A stretch of 64,000 nucleotides of DNA from Desertivirga arenae (lineage in GTDB: Bacteria; Bacteroidota; Bacteroidia; Sphingobacteriales; Sphingobacteriaceae): positions 248,001 through 312,000 of the forward strand of contig NZ_JAFEWE010000006.1 in NCBI RefSeq assembly GCF_017355785.1. The letters are read 5' to 3'. A program made the position numbers and the translations under genes. The notes under the pieces are model-generated. The model worked only from the letters and a program-made list of their open reading frames with translations. It ran no database searches and was not told where the DNA came from. Below are positions 34,737 to 43,400 of this stretch, in pieces (position 1 is the stretch's first letter; each line of letters starts with the position of its first letter).

Positions 34737-36156
34737 TTTTATAATTCTTTGCCAGCTCACGAATAGCTTCGAAGCTGTGCTCTTTCTTAATTTCACCGTT
34801 CTCAAAAACAGTACGTAGTTCATCTTCCAGTTCAGGGTATTCTTCAGTTTGAACAGTTTGATATGCCCCTTCTAACTTCACCAACTTCAGTTTCCCGCCT
34901 TTACTTTTCTTAAAGCTTTCGCTGATCTGCCCGTTTTCATCCATCTCCACCGGACTTTTCTCAACCCGTACATCCTTACCATTGATGGTGGCATAACTAC
35001 ATTTGATAGCAAACTTCTGCGTATCCCGGTCAACCTTTTGAAGCAGGGCTCCTCCCATTCCCAACACCAGGTTCTCGGCACTGATTCCCTTAGCCTTTAA
35101 GGCTTCGTAAATTTCGATAATACTGTTATAATTTACACCATCTCCCTGGATGACGCGCAATTGCGGAGGCAAAACCCGGTATCCTTTTTCATTAACCATA
35201 TACCCAAACTTGTCAAACAGGATTTCGAAGATCTTCAATAAGGTCATAATCGGATCCCCGCTGTCTGGACGGATAACCAACACTCCTTCACGGTTCAGGA
35301 TCTCTTCGCGAAGCTCTTTGCCCCAGTAATTCTCACAAGCTCTAAAGATATTATAACTATCAGATACACAAGCAACGATACCCGTTGGGAAAGTTTTCAG
35401 AATGTGTCTGAATACCTCCAGTTCCCCTTCCTTTCCTAACAGCGTACAGATACTATGCTCTGTAGCAGGGATGCTTACTCCATGAACCTTCTGCGCACCA
35501 TAGTACTGCTTGGCCAGAACAGAAGCTGCAAGATTATCACTGCCAGCAAAATTTATTAGGTGAGCACAGCCTCCCAGAGCGGCACTTTCTACACTGCTGG
35601 CCCCTCTGAAACCGAAATCGTTTAATACAAAATCTATTCCTGCTTCCGCCCCAGAAGTTGCTGTTTCCGCATAATATTCCGTTACCGCTTTTTTAACCTT
35701 AAAACTTAAAGTTGCAACTGTAGTTGGGTACCAGATCTGCATCAAAACTGTTTCCAGGAAATTCGTTAACCAGAAGCACTCAGGATCAGTATTCTCAATG
35801 GTCATCAACACATTGCCTACAGGTACAACAGCTCCTTCGGCTACGGCCTTAATCTTTACAGGAAGTTTCCCCTGATGCTTGTCGAGGATATACTGGAACT
35901 TGCTCTTATCGAACACATCAGCTCGGTTGAACACTTGCAGAAGAAAATCCTCCGCTTCATTCAGATCTGCCTGAGTAAAGGCTACTCCCTCAATATATTC
36001 TTTCAAAAAGTATTGAAGGCCGAAGAAAACTGTCTCGTCAAACATCCCTCCCCTGCTCTCTAGGTAGCTGTATATTTTACTAGTTCCAGGATAGTATAGT
36101 TTATGGTGAGAATATTTATAAGCGTCAGCGAGTAGGATAAAATTTGGTTTTTTCAT
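34708..36156 (-). CDS. nadV: Nicotinamide phosphoribosyltransferase (NAMPT)
   Basis: A 482-residue enzyme that joins nicotinamide and PRPP to form NMN. It begins with the typical LLADAYKYSHHKLYYPGTSKIYSYLESRGG and contains FGFRGASSVESAALGG, VSIPATEHS, SDSYNIF, IRPDSGDP and IQGDGVN, blocks of the NAMPT phosphoribosyltransferase fold. It follows the NMN adenylyltransferase-Nudix gene by 6 bases, so the two consecutive steps of nicotinamide to NAD+ are encoded together. The 3' end overlaps the NADAR start by 29 bases. The same NAMPT plus adenylyltransferase-Nudix pair is known from phages such as KVP40, but the chromosomal regulator NrtR upstream points to a host salvage operon. Confidence 0.95.
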   Translation of the reverse strand: MKKPNFILLADAYKYSHHKLYYPGTSKIYSYLESRGGMFDETVFFGLQYFLKEYIEGVAFTQADLNEAEDFLLQVFNRADVFDKSKFQYILDKHQGKLPVKIKAVAEGAVVPVGNVLMTIENTDPECFWLTNFLETVLMQIWYPTTVATLSFKVKKAVTEYYAETATSGAEAGIDFVLNDFGFRGASSVESAALGGCAHLINFAGSDNLAASVLAKQYYGAQKVHGVSIPATEHSICTLLGKEGELEVFRHILKTFPTGIVACVSDSYNIFRACENYWGKELREEILNREGVLVIRPDSGDPIMTLLKIFEILFDKFGYMVNEKGYRVLPPQLRVIQGDGVNYNSIIEIYEALKAKGISAENLVLGMGGALLQKVDRDTQKFAIKCSYATINGKDVRVEKSPVEMDENGQISESFKKSKGGKLKLVKLEGAYQTVQTEEYPELEDELRTVFENGEIKKEHSFEAIRELAKNYKNEIYNSVAY

Positions 36157-36162
36157 GATGTA

Positions 36163-37056
36163 TTAGTTTAAGTATTTGGTTAAGATGAAATTAAATAATT
36201 CAAGGTGCTCTTCGTTAACCTGTTCAGTCTCGATCATTTCGGGAATATCGGTCAGTTTAAACCATTGCAGCTCGGCTATATCGTCGCTCGCTATAACCTC
36301 TCCTGAAACATAATCAGTACTGAAAAGCAGGGTTATAATTTTATCCACTTCCGAGCGATATCTCCAGTCGTTGATTTTTGCTGATCCTTCATAAGTCATT
36401 GAGGTTACTTCAAGCTGTCCACACTCTTCCATTAGCTCCCTTTTGGCAGCGCTTTCGTAGTTAGCATCCTCAGGATCTGCAAAGCCTCCTACTAATCTCC
36501 ATCTGTTATGGATTGCCTTTTTTCCGAGCAATAGTTCATTCTTATCATTCCGGAACAAGGCTATATCAACTGTTGGATATACTTTGGTGTATTGGTTGTA
36601 ATAAGCGTACAGGATGCCCGCCCTGAAATCTCTTGAATCGAATACCTTATCAGCATACTGCTTTCTTAATTCAGTTGCATTGTAGTCACCGTGAACAGGT
36701 AATTCAGAAGTATTGAACTTTCCTGAATAATAGGGAATAAAACTATCCCGGCTTCCATACAATAAGAACTGTTCGGTGGGGAAAACGCTTGCAAGAAGCA
36801 TATCCAGGTTTTGAGACCAGCTCTTATCGCTAGGATGATCGCTGATGGGAAGAACTACCACTTCCGGATATTCCTTCTTAATCATCTTTTCGCGGGTGTA
36901 ATAATCAAAGGGATTCCTTCTGCTTCCCGAAATCGGACTGGCACCCAATACAATGATCAATTTATTATGCTTGGTCCTTACATTTTCGATCAGATTTCTG
37001 TGCCCTTCGTGAAGGTAGGGAGTTTGAAATCTCGCTATGATTACTCCTGTTTTCAT
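36163..37056 (-). CDS. nadM: Bifunctional NMN adenylyltransferase / Nudix hydrolase
   Basis: A two-domain enzyme of 297 residues. The N-terminal nucleotidyltransferase (about 1-170) starts MKTGVIIARFQTPYLHEGHRNLIE; the HEGH motif corresponds to the HxGH signature of NMN adenylyltransferases, and the ISGSRRNPFDYYTRE block is the usual substrate loop. The C-terminal Nudix domain (about 180-297) has GGFADPEDANYESAAKRELM followed by EECG, a full Nudix box. The ATG at 37056 places the first domain correctly; the longer frame from 37122 is rejected. Two repeated operator-like boxes precede the start. Product NAD+ or related dinucleotides may be trimmed by the Nudix part. Confidence 0.93.
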   Translation of the reverse strand: MKTGVIIARFQTPYLHEGHRNLIENVRTKHNKLIIVLGASPISGSRRNPFDYYTREKMIKKEYPEVVVLPISDHPSDKSWSQNLDMLLASVFPTEQFLLYGSRDSFIPYYSGKFNTSELPVHGDYNATELRKQYADKVFDSRDFRAGILYAYYNQYTKVYPTVDIALFRNDKNELLLGKKAIHNRWRLVGGFADPEDANYESAAKRELMEECGQLEVTSMTYEGSAKINDWRYRSEVDKIITLLFSTDYVSGEVIASDDIAELQWFKLTDIPEMIETEQVNEEHLELFNFILTKYLN

Positions 37057-37061
37057 TTCTA

Positions 37062-37107
37062 TTTGCGTTATTCTTACACAAATATAAATATGCGTAATTA
37101 ATACACA
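37062..37107 (-). promoter_or_regulatory. Two direct-repeat boxes, candidate NrtR operators
   Basis: Reading the minus strand, TGTGTATTAATTACGCATA (37107-37089) and TGTGTAAGAATAACGCAAA (37080-37062) match at 15 of 19 positions and lie 27 bp apart, directly upstream of the adenylyltransferase-Nudix start codon. The preceding gene encodes an NrtR-type NAD regulator, so these are natural candidate binding sites. The spacing would place both on one face of the DNA only approximately. Confidence 0.6.
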
Positions 37108-37152
37108 AATACAAAAGCACACAAAACAGACAAGAGACTTATTTACAGAAAT

Positions 37153-37839
37153 TTAAATTTCAAAGTTTATACCTGAGCGCTTTAGTTCGAAGTACTTCTC
37201 TTCATTAAAACAGAAAAGATTGCCTGGTCGACCGGCACTTTCGAGTGACTGTTTTTCTGAGGTTTCTTCCAGAAAACCGAATTTGGTGATCTTTTTTTTG
37301 AAGTTCCTGCGGTCTATAGGGCGGCCGAGAACCGCGCTATAAAGTTTCTCGAGCTCAGAAAAGGGAAATCTTTGATCGAGCAGTTCAAAACCGATAGGCT
37401 CATACGACATCTTGGCCTGAAGTCGCTTAAGGGCCCGCTCGATGATCTCCTTATGATCGAAGGCAAGGACAGGCATTTTCTTGATATTGAACCATGCAGC
37501 ATCTGAAGCATCGGTGCTCGCGTGAAGCTGAAATGCGTTTGGTTTAACCAGACCGTAGTAAGCGATAGATACCACTCTATTTCGTGGATCCCGTGCAGGA
37601 TCACCAAAACTATATAGCTGTTCCAGGTAATTAATGCCTACCCCGGTTTCTTCCTGCAACTCTCGTTGAATAGCCTCTTCTAAGGATTCTTCATTTTTCA
37701 CCAGACCACCCGGTAGTGCCCAGGTATCTTTAAAAGGGGCAATATTCCGTTTAATAAGCAATATAGAAAGACCGTCTTTAGAGGTGTATCCAAAAACAAC
37801 AGCATCTACAGCGAGTTTAATTTTCTGATTGACAGCCAT
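37153..37839 (-). CDS. nrtR: NrtR-type Nudix-related transcriptional regulator of NAD metabolism
   Basis: A 228-residue regulator with an N-terminal Nudix-like domain (about 8-140, WALPGGLVKNEESLEEAI then QRELQEETGV) fused to a C-terminal winged helix (about 150-228, FPFSELEKLYSAVLGRPIDRRNFKKKI). This fusion is the hallmark of NrtR, which senses ADP-ribose-type products and represses NAD salvage genes. It is followed at 97 bases by the adenylyltransferase and NAMPT genes, the expected targets. A TAAATTTG -7 match lies upstream at 37892-37885. The Nudix box looks intact, so residual hydrolase activity cannot be excluded. Confidence 0.9.
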   Translation of the reverse strand: MAVNQKIKLAVDAVVFGYTSKDGLSILLIKRNIAPFKDTWALPGGLVKNEESLEEAIQRELQEETGVGINYLEQLYSFGDPARDPRNRVVSIAYYGLVKPNAFQLHASTDASDAAWFNIKKMPVLAFDHKEIIERALKRLQAKMSYEPIGFELLDQRFPFSELEKLYSAVLGRPIDRRNFKKKITKFGFLEETSEKQSLESAGRPGNLFCFNEEKYFELKRSGINFEI

Positions 37840-38023
37840 ACTTTTAACAATTAATACCGGAAGATGTTAAAACTTTAGAGTCGGCAAATTTAGGCATATA
37901 AAACAAAACCGAGTCATTTTCATATTAGAGTGCCCAAAACCAATAGTTCAATGAAAATAACAAAGCCCAACCTTTATCGGGATTGAGCTGTGCTTCTTTT
38001 AAAAGAATCTTTATTTCCTGACC

Positions 38024-39553
38024 TTAGCTGATCGTATCAACGTTATTTGCTAAGTTACGGTAGTTAAGTTTCTCATTAGGATTAGTACCATTAAGAAATT
38101 CTTCCACATTGGTATACCCGTCAGCATCAGAATCGATAACACCATCTTTAGGATCTTTTGGATTCAGTTTGTTTTGGATCTCCCATTTATCTGGCATTCC
38201 ATCACCATCTGTATCTACCGGCACGTCAGAAGGTTTGAAAGTCAGGTTTGGATAGCCACCCACTTCGGCAACGTCCCTGATAATACCCGTTTGAGTCATG
38301 GGCTTTCCGGAGCGCACCATAGCAGTAACGCGGGTGTCAACGGCATCACGTTTTGGTAAAGTTGCCCCTACTTTAGAAAGTACAGTTTCGAAAGTAACTT
38401 CCGCCGGTTGGTGAGGCATTACCGGCCATCCTTCAAATGGAGTATTTACACGAGCAAGGTTCTCTGGTCCGCGCATTCCCGCCCAATTGTTATTGATCAC
38501 TTCTTTGTTACCATCCATAACATTACCAGCTACGTACCATTTACCGGGACGAACGGCTGCTTTAGGATACCATCCACCTTCTGCCCAGGCACTCCCAGGA
38601 GAATACTGACTGCGTTGTTCTATACGGGCAAATACGGAGCGCATATTTTCATTCGTAGCCGGTCCTGGCTTGAAATAGTTATTGATAAGGTTAACGGTAG
38701 AGGTTTCATCGCCCCCGTCTATTGAACGATGCTTCCAGTTGAAGACCACATTATACCTAAAGTCAAAAGGACCAGACATACCGATCGAAGGATTCCTCGC
38801 AGTATTACATGCAAACAGATTGTGGTGGAATGTTGACGGATTTCCTCCCCAGGTACCTCCGAAGGCATGACCTTTGGCGTCGAGCGCCTCACTTGAAATA
38901 CTCCACTGAACAGTGATATGTTCAGCAGGATCTTTTATTTGCGTTTTTCCATCTAATGATGGTCTCATATGTCTGTAGAGGGAAAGGTTTTCATCCATTC
39001 CCCAGCTGGCAGAACAATGGTCGATGATAATATGATGGTATGGATTACCTCCGATATTATCATCCCCCTGACCTCCCATAGGAACGCCGCGGCGCACTCG
39101 TAGATGACGAATGATCACATTATAGGTATTGATATTTAAGGTCCCGGCAACACATACACCATCACCAGGAGCCGATTGTCCTGCAATCGTGATATCTGGA
39201 TCATTGATATTAAGGTCGTCGCTTACCTTAATGGTACCAGCAACACGGAACACCACGATGCGCGGACCTTTTGCTTCCAGCGCAGCTCTTAAACTACCAG
39301 GACCTTTATCGTTCAAATTGGTCACAGGAATAACTTTACCTCCACGTCCTCCGGTGGTGAACATACCAGCTCCCCAGGCTCCTGGAAATGCAGGAATAGC
39401 ACCTTCTGGTAATCTCGGTGGATGTGGTGGAATTTGTCCGGGTTCAGGCTGCCCTGCAGCAGGACTTGCATTCTGAGCATTTGCACCCGGGATAGCGTTG
39501 AGGGAAGCCAGAAAAAGCAAACCCGCGGCCACAAATTGATTTGATCTCTTCAT
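38024..39553 (-). CDS. Secreted pectate lyase-like protein with C-terminal calcium-binding repeats
   Basis: A 509-residue exported parallel-beta-helix protein. The signal peptide (MKRSNQFVAAGLLFLASLNAIPGANAQ) is followed by a Pro-rich stretch, then AFPGAWGAGMFTTGGRGGKVIPVTNL, which is the typical entry of bacterial pectate lyases of this type. Further blocks are IAGQSAPGDGVCVAG, IIRHLRVRRG and HHIIIDHCSASWGMDE. The C-terminus has two acidic loops, DTDGDGMPDKWE and DSDADGYTNVEE, resembling thrombospondin type 3 calcium sites. It should cleave pectate or a related uronate polymer outside the cytoplasm. It has its own upstream region and no close operon partner, although the split TonB system lies just beyond. 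Confidence 0.87.
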   Translation of the reverse strand: MKRSNQFVAAGLLFLASLNAIPGANAQNASPAAGQPEPGQIPPHPPRLPEGAIPAFPGAWGAGMFTTGGRGGKVIPVTNLNDKGPGSLRAALEAKGPRIVVFRVAGTIKVSDDLNINDPDITIAGQSAPGDGVCVAGTLNINTYNVIIRHLRVRRGVPMGGQGDDNIGGNPYHHIIIDHCSASWGMDENLSLYRHMRPSLDGKTQIKDPAEHITVQWSISSEALDAKGHAFGGTWGGNPSTFHHNLFACNTARNPSIGMSGPFDFRYNVVFNWKHRSIDGGDETSTVNLINNYFKPGPATNENMRSVFARIEQRSQYSPGSAWAEGGWYPKAAVRPGKWYVAGNVMDGNKEVINNNWAGMRGPENLARVNTPFEGWPVMPHQPAEVTFETVLSKVGATLPKRDAVDTRVTAMVRSGKPMTQTGIIRDVAEVGGYPNLTFKPSDVPVDTDGDGMPDKWEIQNKLNPKDPKDGVIDSDADGYTNVEEFLNGTNPNEKLNYRNLANNVDTIS

Positions 39554-39597
39554 TTTGTTTAATTCGTATTAAGTATATAGCTAGTTTTTAACAATAG

Positions 39598-39622
39598 AGG
39601 TCTTCAACCCATCACAAGACCT
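39598..39622. promoter_or_regulatory. Inverted repeat upstream of the pectate lyase gene
   Basis: AGGTCTT (39598-39604) and AAGACCT (39616-39622) form a perfect 7-bp inverted repeat with an 11-base spacer, 45 bases before the pectate lyase start. The rest of the 285-base gap (39554-39838) holds only AT-rich DNA and the terminator at 39772-39801. It could be a regulator site; no protein is assigned. Confidence 0.3.
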
Positions 39623-39771
39623 TAACCCTATTATAAGACTAAGTTAAAGCTATAATCAAAAGGCGCCTAGGAAAGCTAACCCAAGATGGATTTTTTGTTG
39701 CTGTACAAGGATATTTTATTACCGGAAAGTCGAAGTACTTAATGGAACAAGATAAATCCTGTATTAAAAGC

Positions 39772-39801
39772 AAAACCCCTTACTGAAACAGCAGGGGTTT
39801 T
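39772..39801 (-). terminator. Intrinsic terminator of the barrel/A2M/lipoprotein operon
   Basis: AAAACCCCT (39772-39780) and AGGGGTTTT (39793-39801) form a 9-bp stem with a 12-base loop that itself can pair CTG with CAG. On the minus strand the stem ends in TTTT followed by GCTTTT, and it lies 38 bases beyond the lipoprotein stop codon, as expected for the end of that operon. Confidence 0.8.
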
Positions 39802-39838
39802 AAGGTTAACTAATATTCGCTTTATCGCTTTCCGTGTA

Positions 39839-40411
39839 CTATTTGATCACCAGGTTTTCAAAGTTGCCGATCACCACAATTGTTGTTGTTTTAAAATTCG
39901 TCACAGAAGTAGTTGGATCGCTTTGGGCATTTATTGTAAAGGAAAATTGTCCGGTAAGCGTTTTGTGAGCAGCATCGTACTTATCAATTTTAAGAGTACC
40001 TATAGCGGCTCCGGGCAATAATTTATTAGCAGAAGTCGCGGTAAGCTGGTACTGATAATTTATCAGGGTCTCGGGTGAAGTGGGTTGTGAAATATACTCT
40101 CCCGTATAACCTGCTTTAATCTTTGCCTGTGGAATAACAAAAGCAACATTATCATGTCCCTCAGGAAAAGGAGTTTCAATGGAAATCACCAGGCTCTTAT
40201 CATCAGCAATGCTGGCTTTACCTGAAACAGAATTCCCTGCATAGGCTTTAGGTGCAGTTGTATTATCAGTGGGATAAATAAAGTTCCTGGTTAAACTAAC
40301 AACAGGAGGAGGAGTTACAACATCTGACTCTTCTTGCTTATCCTTCTTACAGGAAGTTAAAGCTGCAATTGCAAAAAATAAAAAAAAGGCTTTTCTCATT
40401 ATCATACTCAT
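39839..40411 (-). CDS. Small lipoprotein of unknown function
   Basis: A 190-residue predicted lipoprotein; the ATG at 40399 (MRKAFFLFFAIAALTSC) may be the true start and gives 186 residues. After the lipobox Cys come Lys-rich and Pro-rich linkers and a mostly beta domain of about 150 residues with no family I recognise (ending TTTIVVIGNFENLVIK). It is 46 bases downstream of the A2M-plug gene and just before a terminator, so it is the third gene of that operon. It might be a surface or periplasmic partner of the split receptor. Confidence 0.75.
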   Translation of the reverse strand: MSMIMRKAFFLFFAIAALTSCKKDKQEESDVVTPPPVVSLTRNFIYPTDNTTAPKAYAGNSVSGKASIADDKSLVISIETPFPEGHDNVAFVIPQAKIKAGYTGEYISQPTSPETLINYQYQLTATSANKLLPGAAIGTLKIDKYDAAHKTLTGQFSFTINAQSDPTTSVTNFKTTTIVVIGNFENLVIK

Positions 40412-40457
40412 ATTTACCTTGACGAGAAATCACATCAATTTGTTACACTTATAAAAA

Positions 40458-43400
40458 CTATTTCAATTCCACCTCGGCTCCATCATTCCAGTACTTATAT
40501 TCGGGCGTATAATACAAGTAAACATTGCTTGCTTTGCCTTTATACCTGCCCGGAACTTCAGCCTTTAGATCCAGATTAATGGTTTTCGCTTCTTTTGCAG
40601 CAAAACCCATCCAGTATAACACCAGGTAATTATCGAAGATCTCGTAATAAGCCACCTGTCCCTTTTCCATCAGTTCCTTCAATTGCCAGGGCTGTGTGGA
40701 AAGACCTGCTGGTATACCAATTTTAGTCGTTGTCATAGCCTGAAGATTGCTTTCCTTGTTAGTTATTACGGCAGTCATCCTTACTGTTTCACCAATGCTC
40801 GCGCTGCTTTTATTTAAGCTGGTGGATATACTTATGCTTGCCTTGGAGGAAGTTGGAGGGGTATAAGTCTGATAAGCAACCTCGAGATTGTAAGGAATTC
40901 CTTCCTGTCCATCTTTATAAGAAACTTCAAAGCTATTCTTACCTTCCAGAATGTACTTAGCCAGCTCGTCATTCTCTTTTACCTGATGCCCGTTCAAAAC
41001 AAAATTGACGTCGTTATTTACCAATTGCTTCTGACTTAGCTTAGCATATTCCACAACGGCTTCCAATGCCATAACAGTTGCCTGTGTAGAGCCGTAACCA
41101 TAATAGGATTTCTCATTCAACACTTTGGATATAAGTTCCGCCACCAAAGCTATGTCTGGATTTTTTTGACGCATCAGGGCTAAGGCGTAGAGCGACAGGG
41201 TTTCGACACGCAGAGAGGCATCCCTTGAGTTAACAACACTTGTTTCAGAACTCAGCTTACGTTTGGTATAACTTATTTTCAAAGCCTGCATCAATTCGTT
41301 ATAATCAGAAACCTTTTTTAGATTATCTGCGGATAGTGCCATTAATGCCAGCTTATAGGCATCTTCACTATTAAAAGCCTGAGTCAAGGCTGCCTGATAT
41401 TCCGGCTCAATGTCTTTTCCGAAGCCGGCGGTTGTCATTGCATAAACAATGTAAATGTTGGCAATAGCATTAGGAACCGACGCAAACCTGTCATAACCAC
41501 CTGAAGCCAGACGAAAACCTCCTTTTCCATCTCTACGTGCTAAAAGGAAGTTTTTTGTACGTTTCAGCATTGCTTCATCCACTTCCAGAAACTCCTTCAT
41601 TGCCGTAAATTCAAGCAATCCATAAGCCGTGAGCGCTTCATGTGCCGGAGCTTTTCCGAACCATTCAAATCCGTTCTCACTGGTCTCGTACCCTACCAGT
41701 CTCTTGTAACCATTTTTTAGATAACCCAATGCTTTGGTTTCAATCTCTCGATTGGCTTTTCCAACCTGTTTCAAATACTTAAGGATGAAAACATTGGGAT
41801 AAGTAGTGGAAGAAGTTTGTTCAAAACAACCGTAAGGTTCTCGCAGCATTGATTCAATGCCATTTACCAACTGGCCCTCCACATCTTTATAGAGCATAAG
41901 CTTAGGTGTAGAGGTTCCATTGATCATTTTGCTGACAGTAAACTCATGTCTTGCCGACTTGTTGCCCGAAAATGTTTCAATAACCGGAAAGCCTTTTGCT
42001 TGCACGGCAATTGGAAATGAAAGCGTTTCCTTTTCGCCCGGACCTGCCACACCAAATTTAATTTCACCACTCGTATTTCTTATTGCTTCGATAGGCAAAA
42101 GAATTTGTAAGGAACTATCACGAGCTATCGAGATGGTACTTTTATAATCTCCTACCTTAATTCCTTCAGGTACCTGTACAGCTATTGTTGCATCCAATTT
42201 CTTCTGTCCGTTATTTTTTATCACTAAAGGAAGCAAAGCCTTGTCCCCTACAGTAAGATAAGGTGGTATTTTAACATCCAGGTTAAGCGTATTGGTAGTA
42301 GTATAGGTGGTATCGGCCCGGCCAAGCAAGCCATTATATCCTATTCCTTCTGTAATTGCGCGAAATGTGGTGGTAGCATCAGAATTATAAAACTCTAGCT
42401 TGGCGACCCCCTCTCTATTCGTTTGCACCACAGGATTCCAGTAAATGGTCTCCCTGAAATCGGTACGTTCTTCAGTCTCCGTGCTTTTATAAGCAGGGAC
42501 GTAGAATTTCTTTGCAATGGTAAACTGGGGCCCAGTTACATTGACGTACTCCGACTCAAAACTTGCCTTATCGGTCACCTTTATCTTGAGTTTTCCGGCA
42601 ATATTCCTTTTCGAGGTGATCAGGATAACGCCATTGGCTCCCCGGCTTCCATAAATAGCCGTTGCACCAGCATCTTTAAGAACCGTAATACTTTGAATAT
42701 CGTTAGGATCTAACTGATTTAGTCCGCTATTACCTACAGGGATACCGTCCACAATAATCAGTGGTTCGCCATTCGCGGCTAATGTGTTTGCACCTCGTAT
42801 GCGCACGACAGGAGCAGCACCTGGGTTAGCTACTTCCGTTACCACCAATCCGGGGATTTTCCCTTGTAGTAAATTCCCAAGCCCGAAATCCCCGACCGAC
42901 AAATCCTCTCGCCTAACAGTTACCACCGAGCCTGTAACATTTTGTTTCAACATAGCGCCATACCCTACCACTACCACTTCATTTAAAGCGTTATTTCCTG
43001 CCCCCAGTAGAATATCAAAGGCTTCCTTTTTCGGAGCATTTGCTTCTGCCGGTTCCTTCTTCAGAACGTCTGTTTGTTCAGCAAATGCGTCAGAAATAAT
43101 TTTGAGCTGTGCCTGGGCGAAAGAATAATTTAGTCCCGATTGTAGCAATCTGATCTTTATTTTCTGCTTTTTGTCGCCTCCCTGTGCTAAGATCAAATAG
43201 TTACCTGGCTTATCCAGGGAGGGGAAGTAAAATATGCCGTCGTTCTTTGTTTTCAATTGCAGCACCTTCCCATTGGTAATATTCTCGATCAGGTAAACTG
43301 TCCCCTGCACTGGCTTTCCATCTTCCGCAGTGATAATTCCAAGAACACTGATGTTCTCGCCTAATCCAAACCTGAGCTGTTTTGTCTGCTTAACAGGTTC

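Noticed and set aside
34737-34823. Longer NADAR start at 34823
   Set aside because: It would overlap NAMPT by 116 bases and adds residues that do not look like the NADAR N-terminus.
37057-37122. Longer start of the adenylyltransferase-Nudix gene
   Set aside because: The extra 22 residues cover the repeated operator-like boxes and precede the conserved MKTGVIIARFQ start.
37994-38007. TTCTTTTAAAAGAA palindrome after the pectate lyase gene as a terminator
   Set aside because: AT-only stem with no loop; too weak to support a terminator call.
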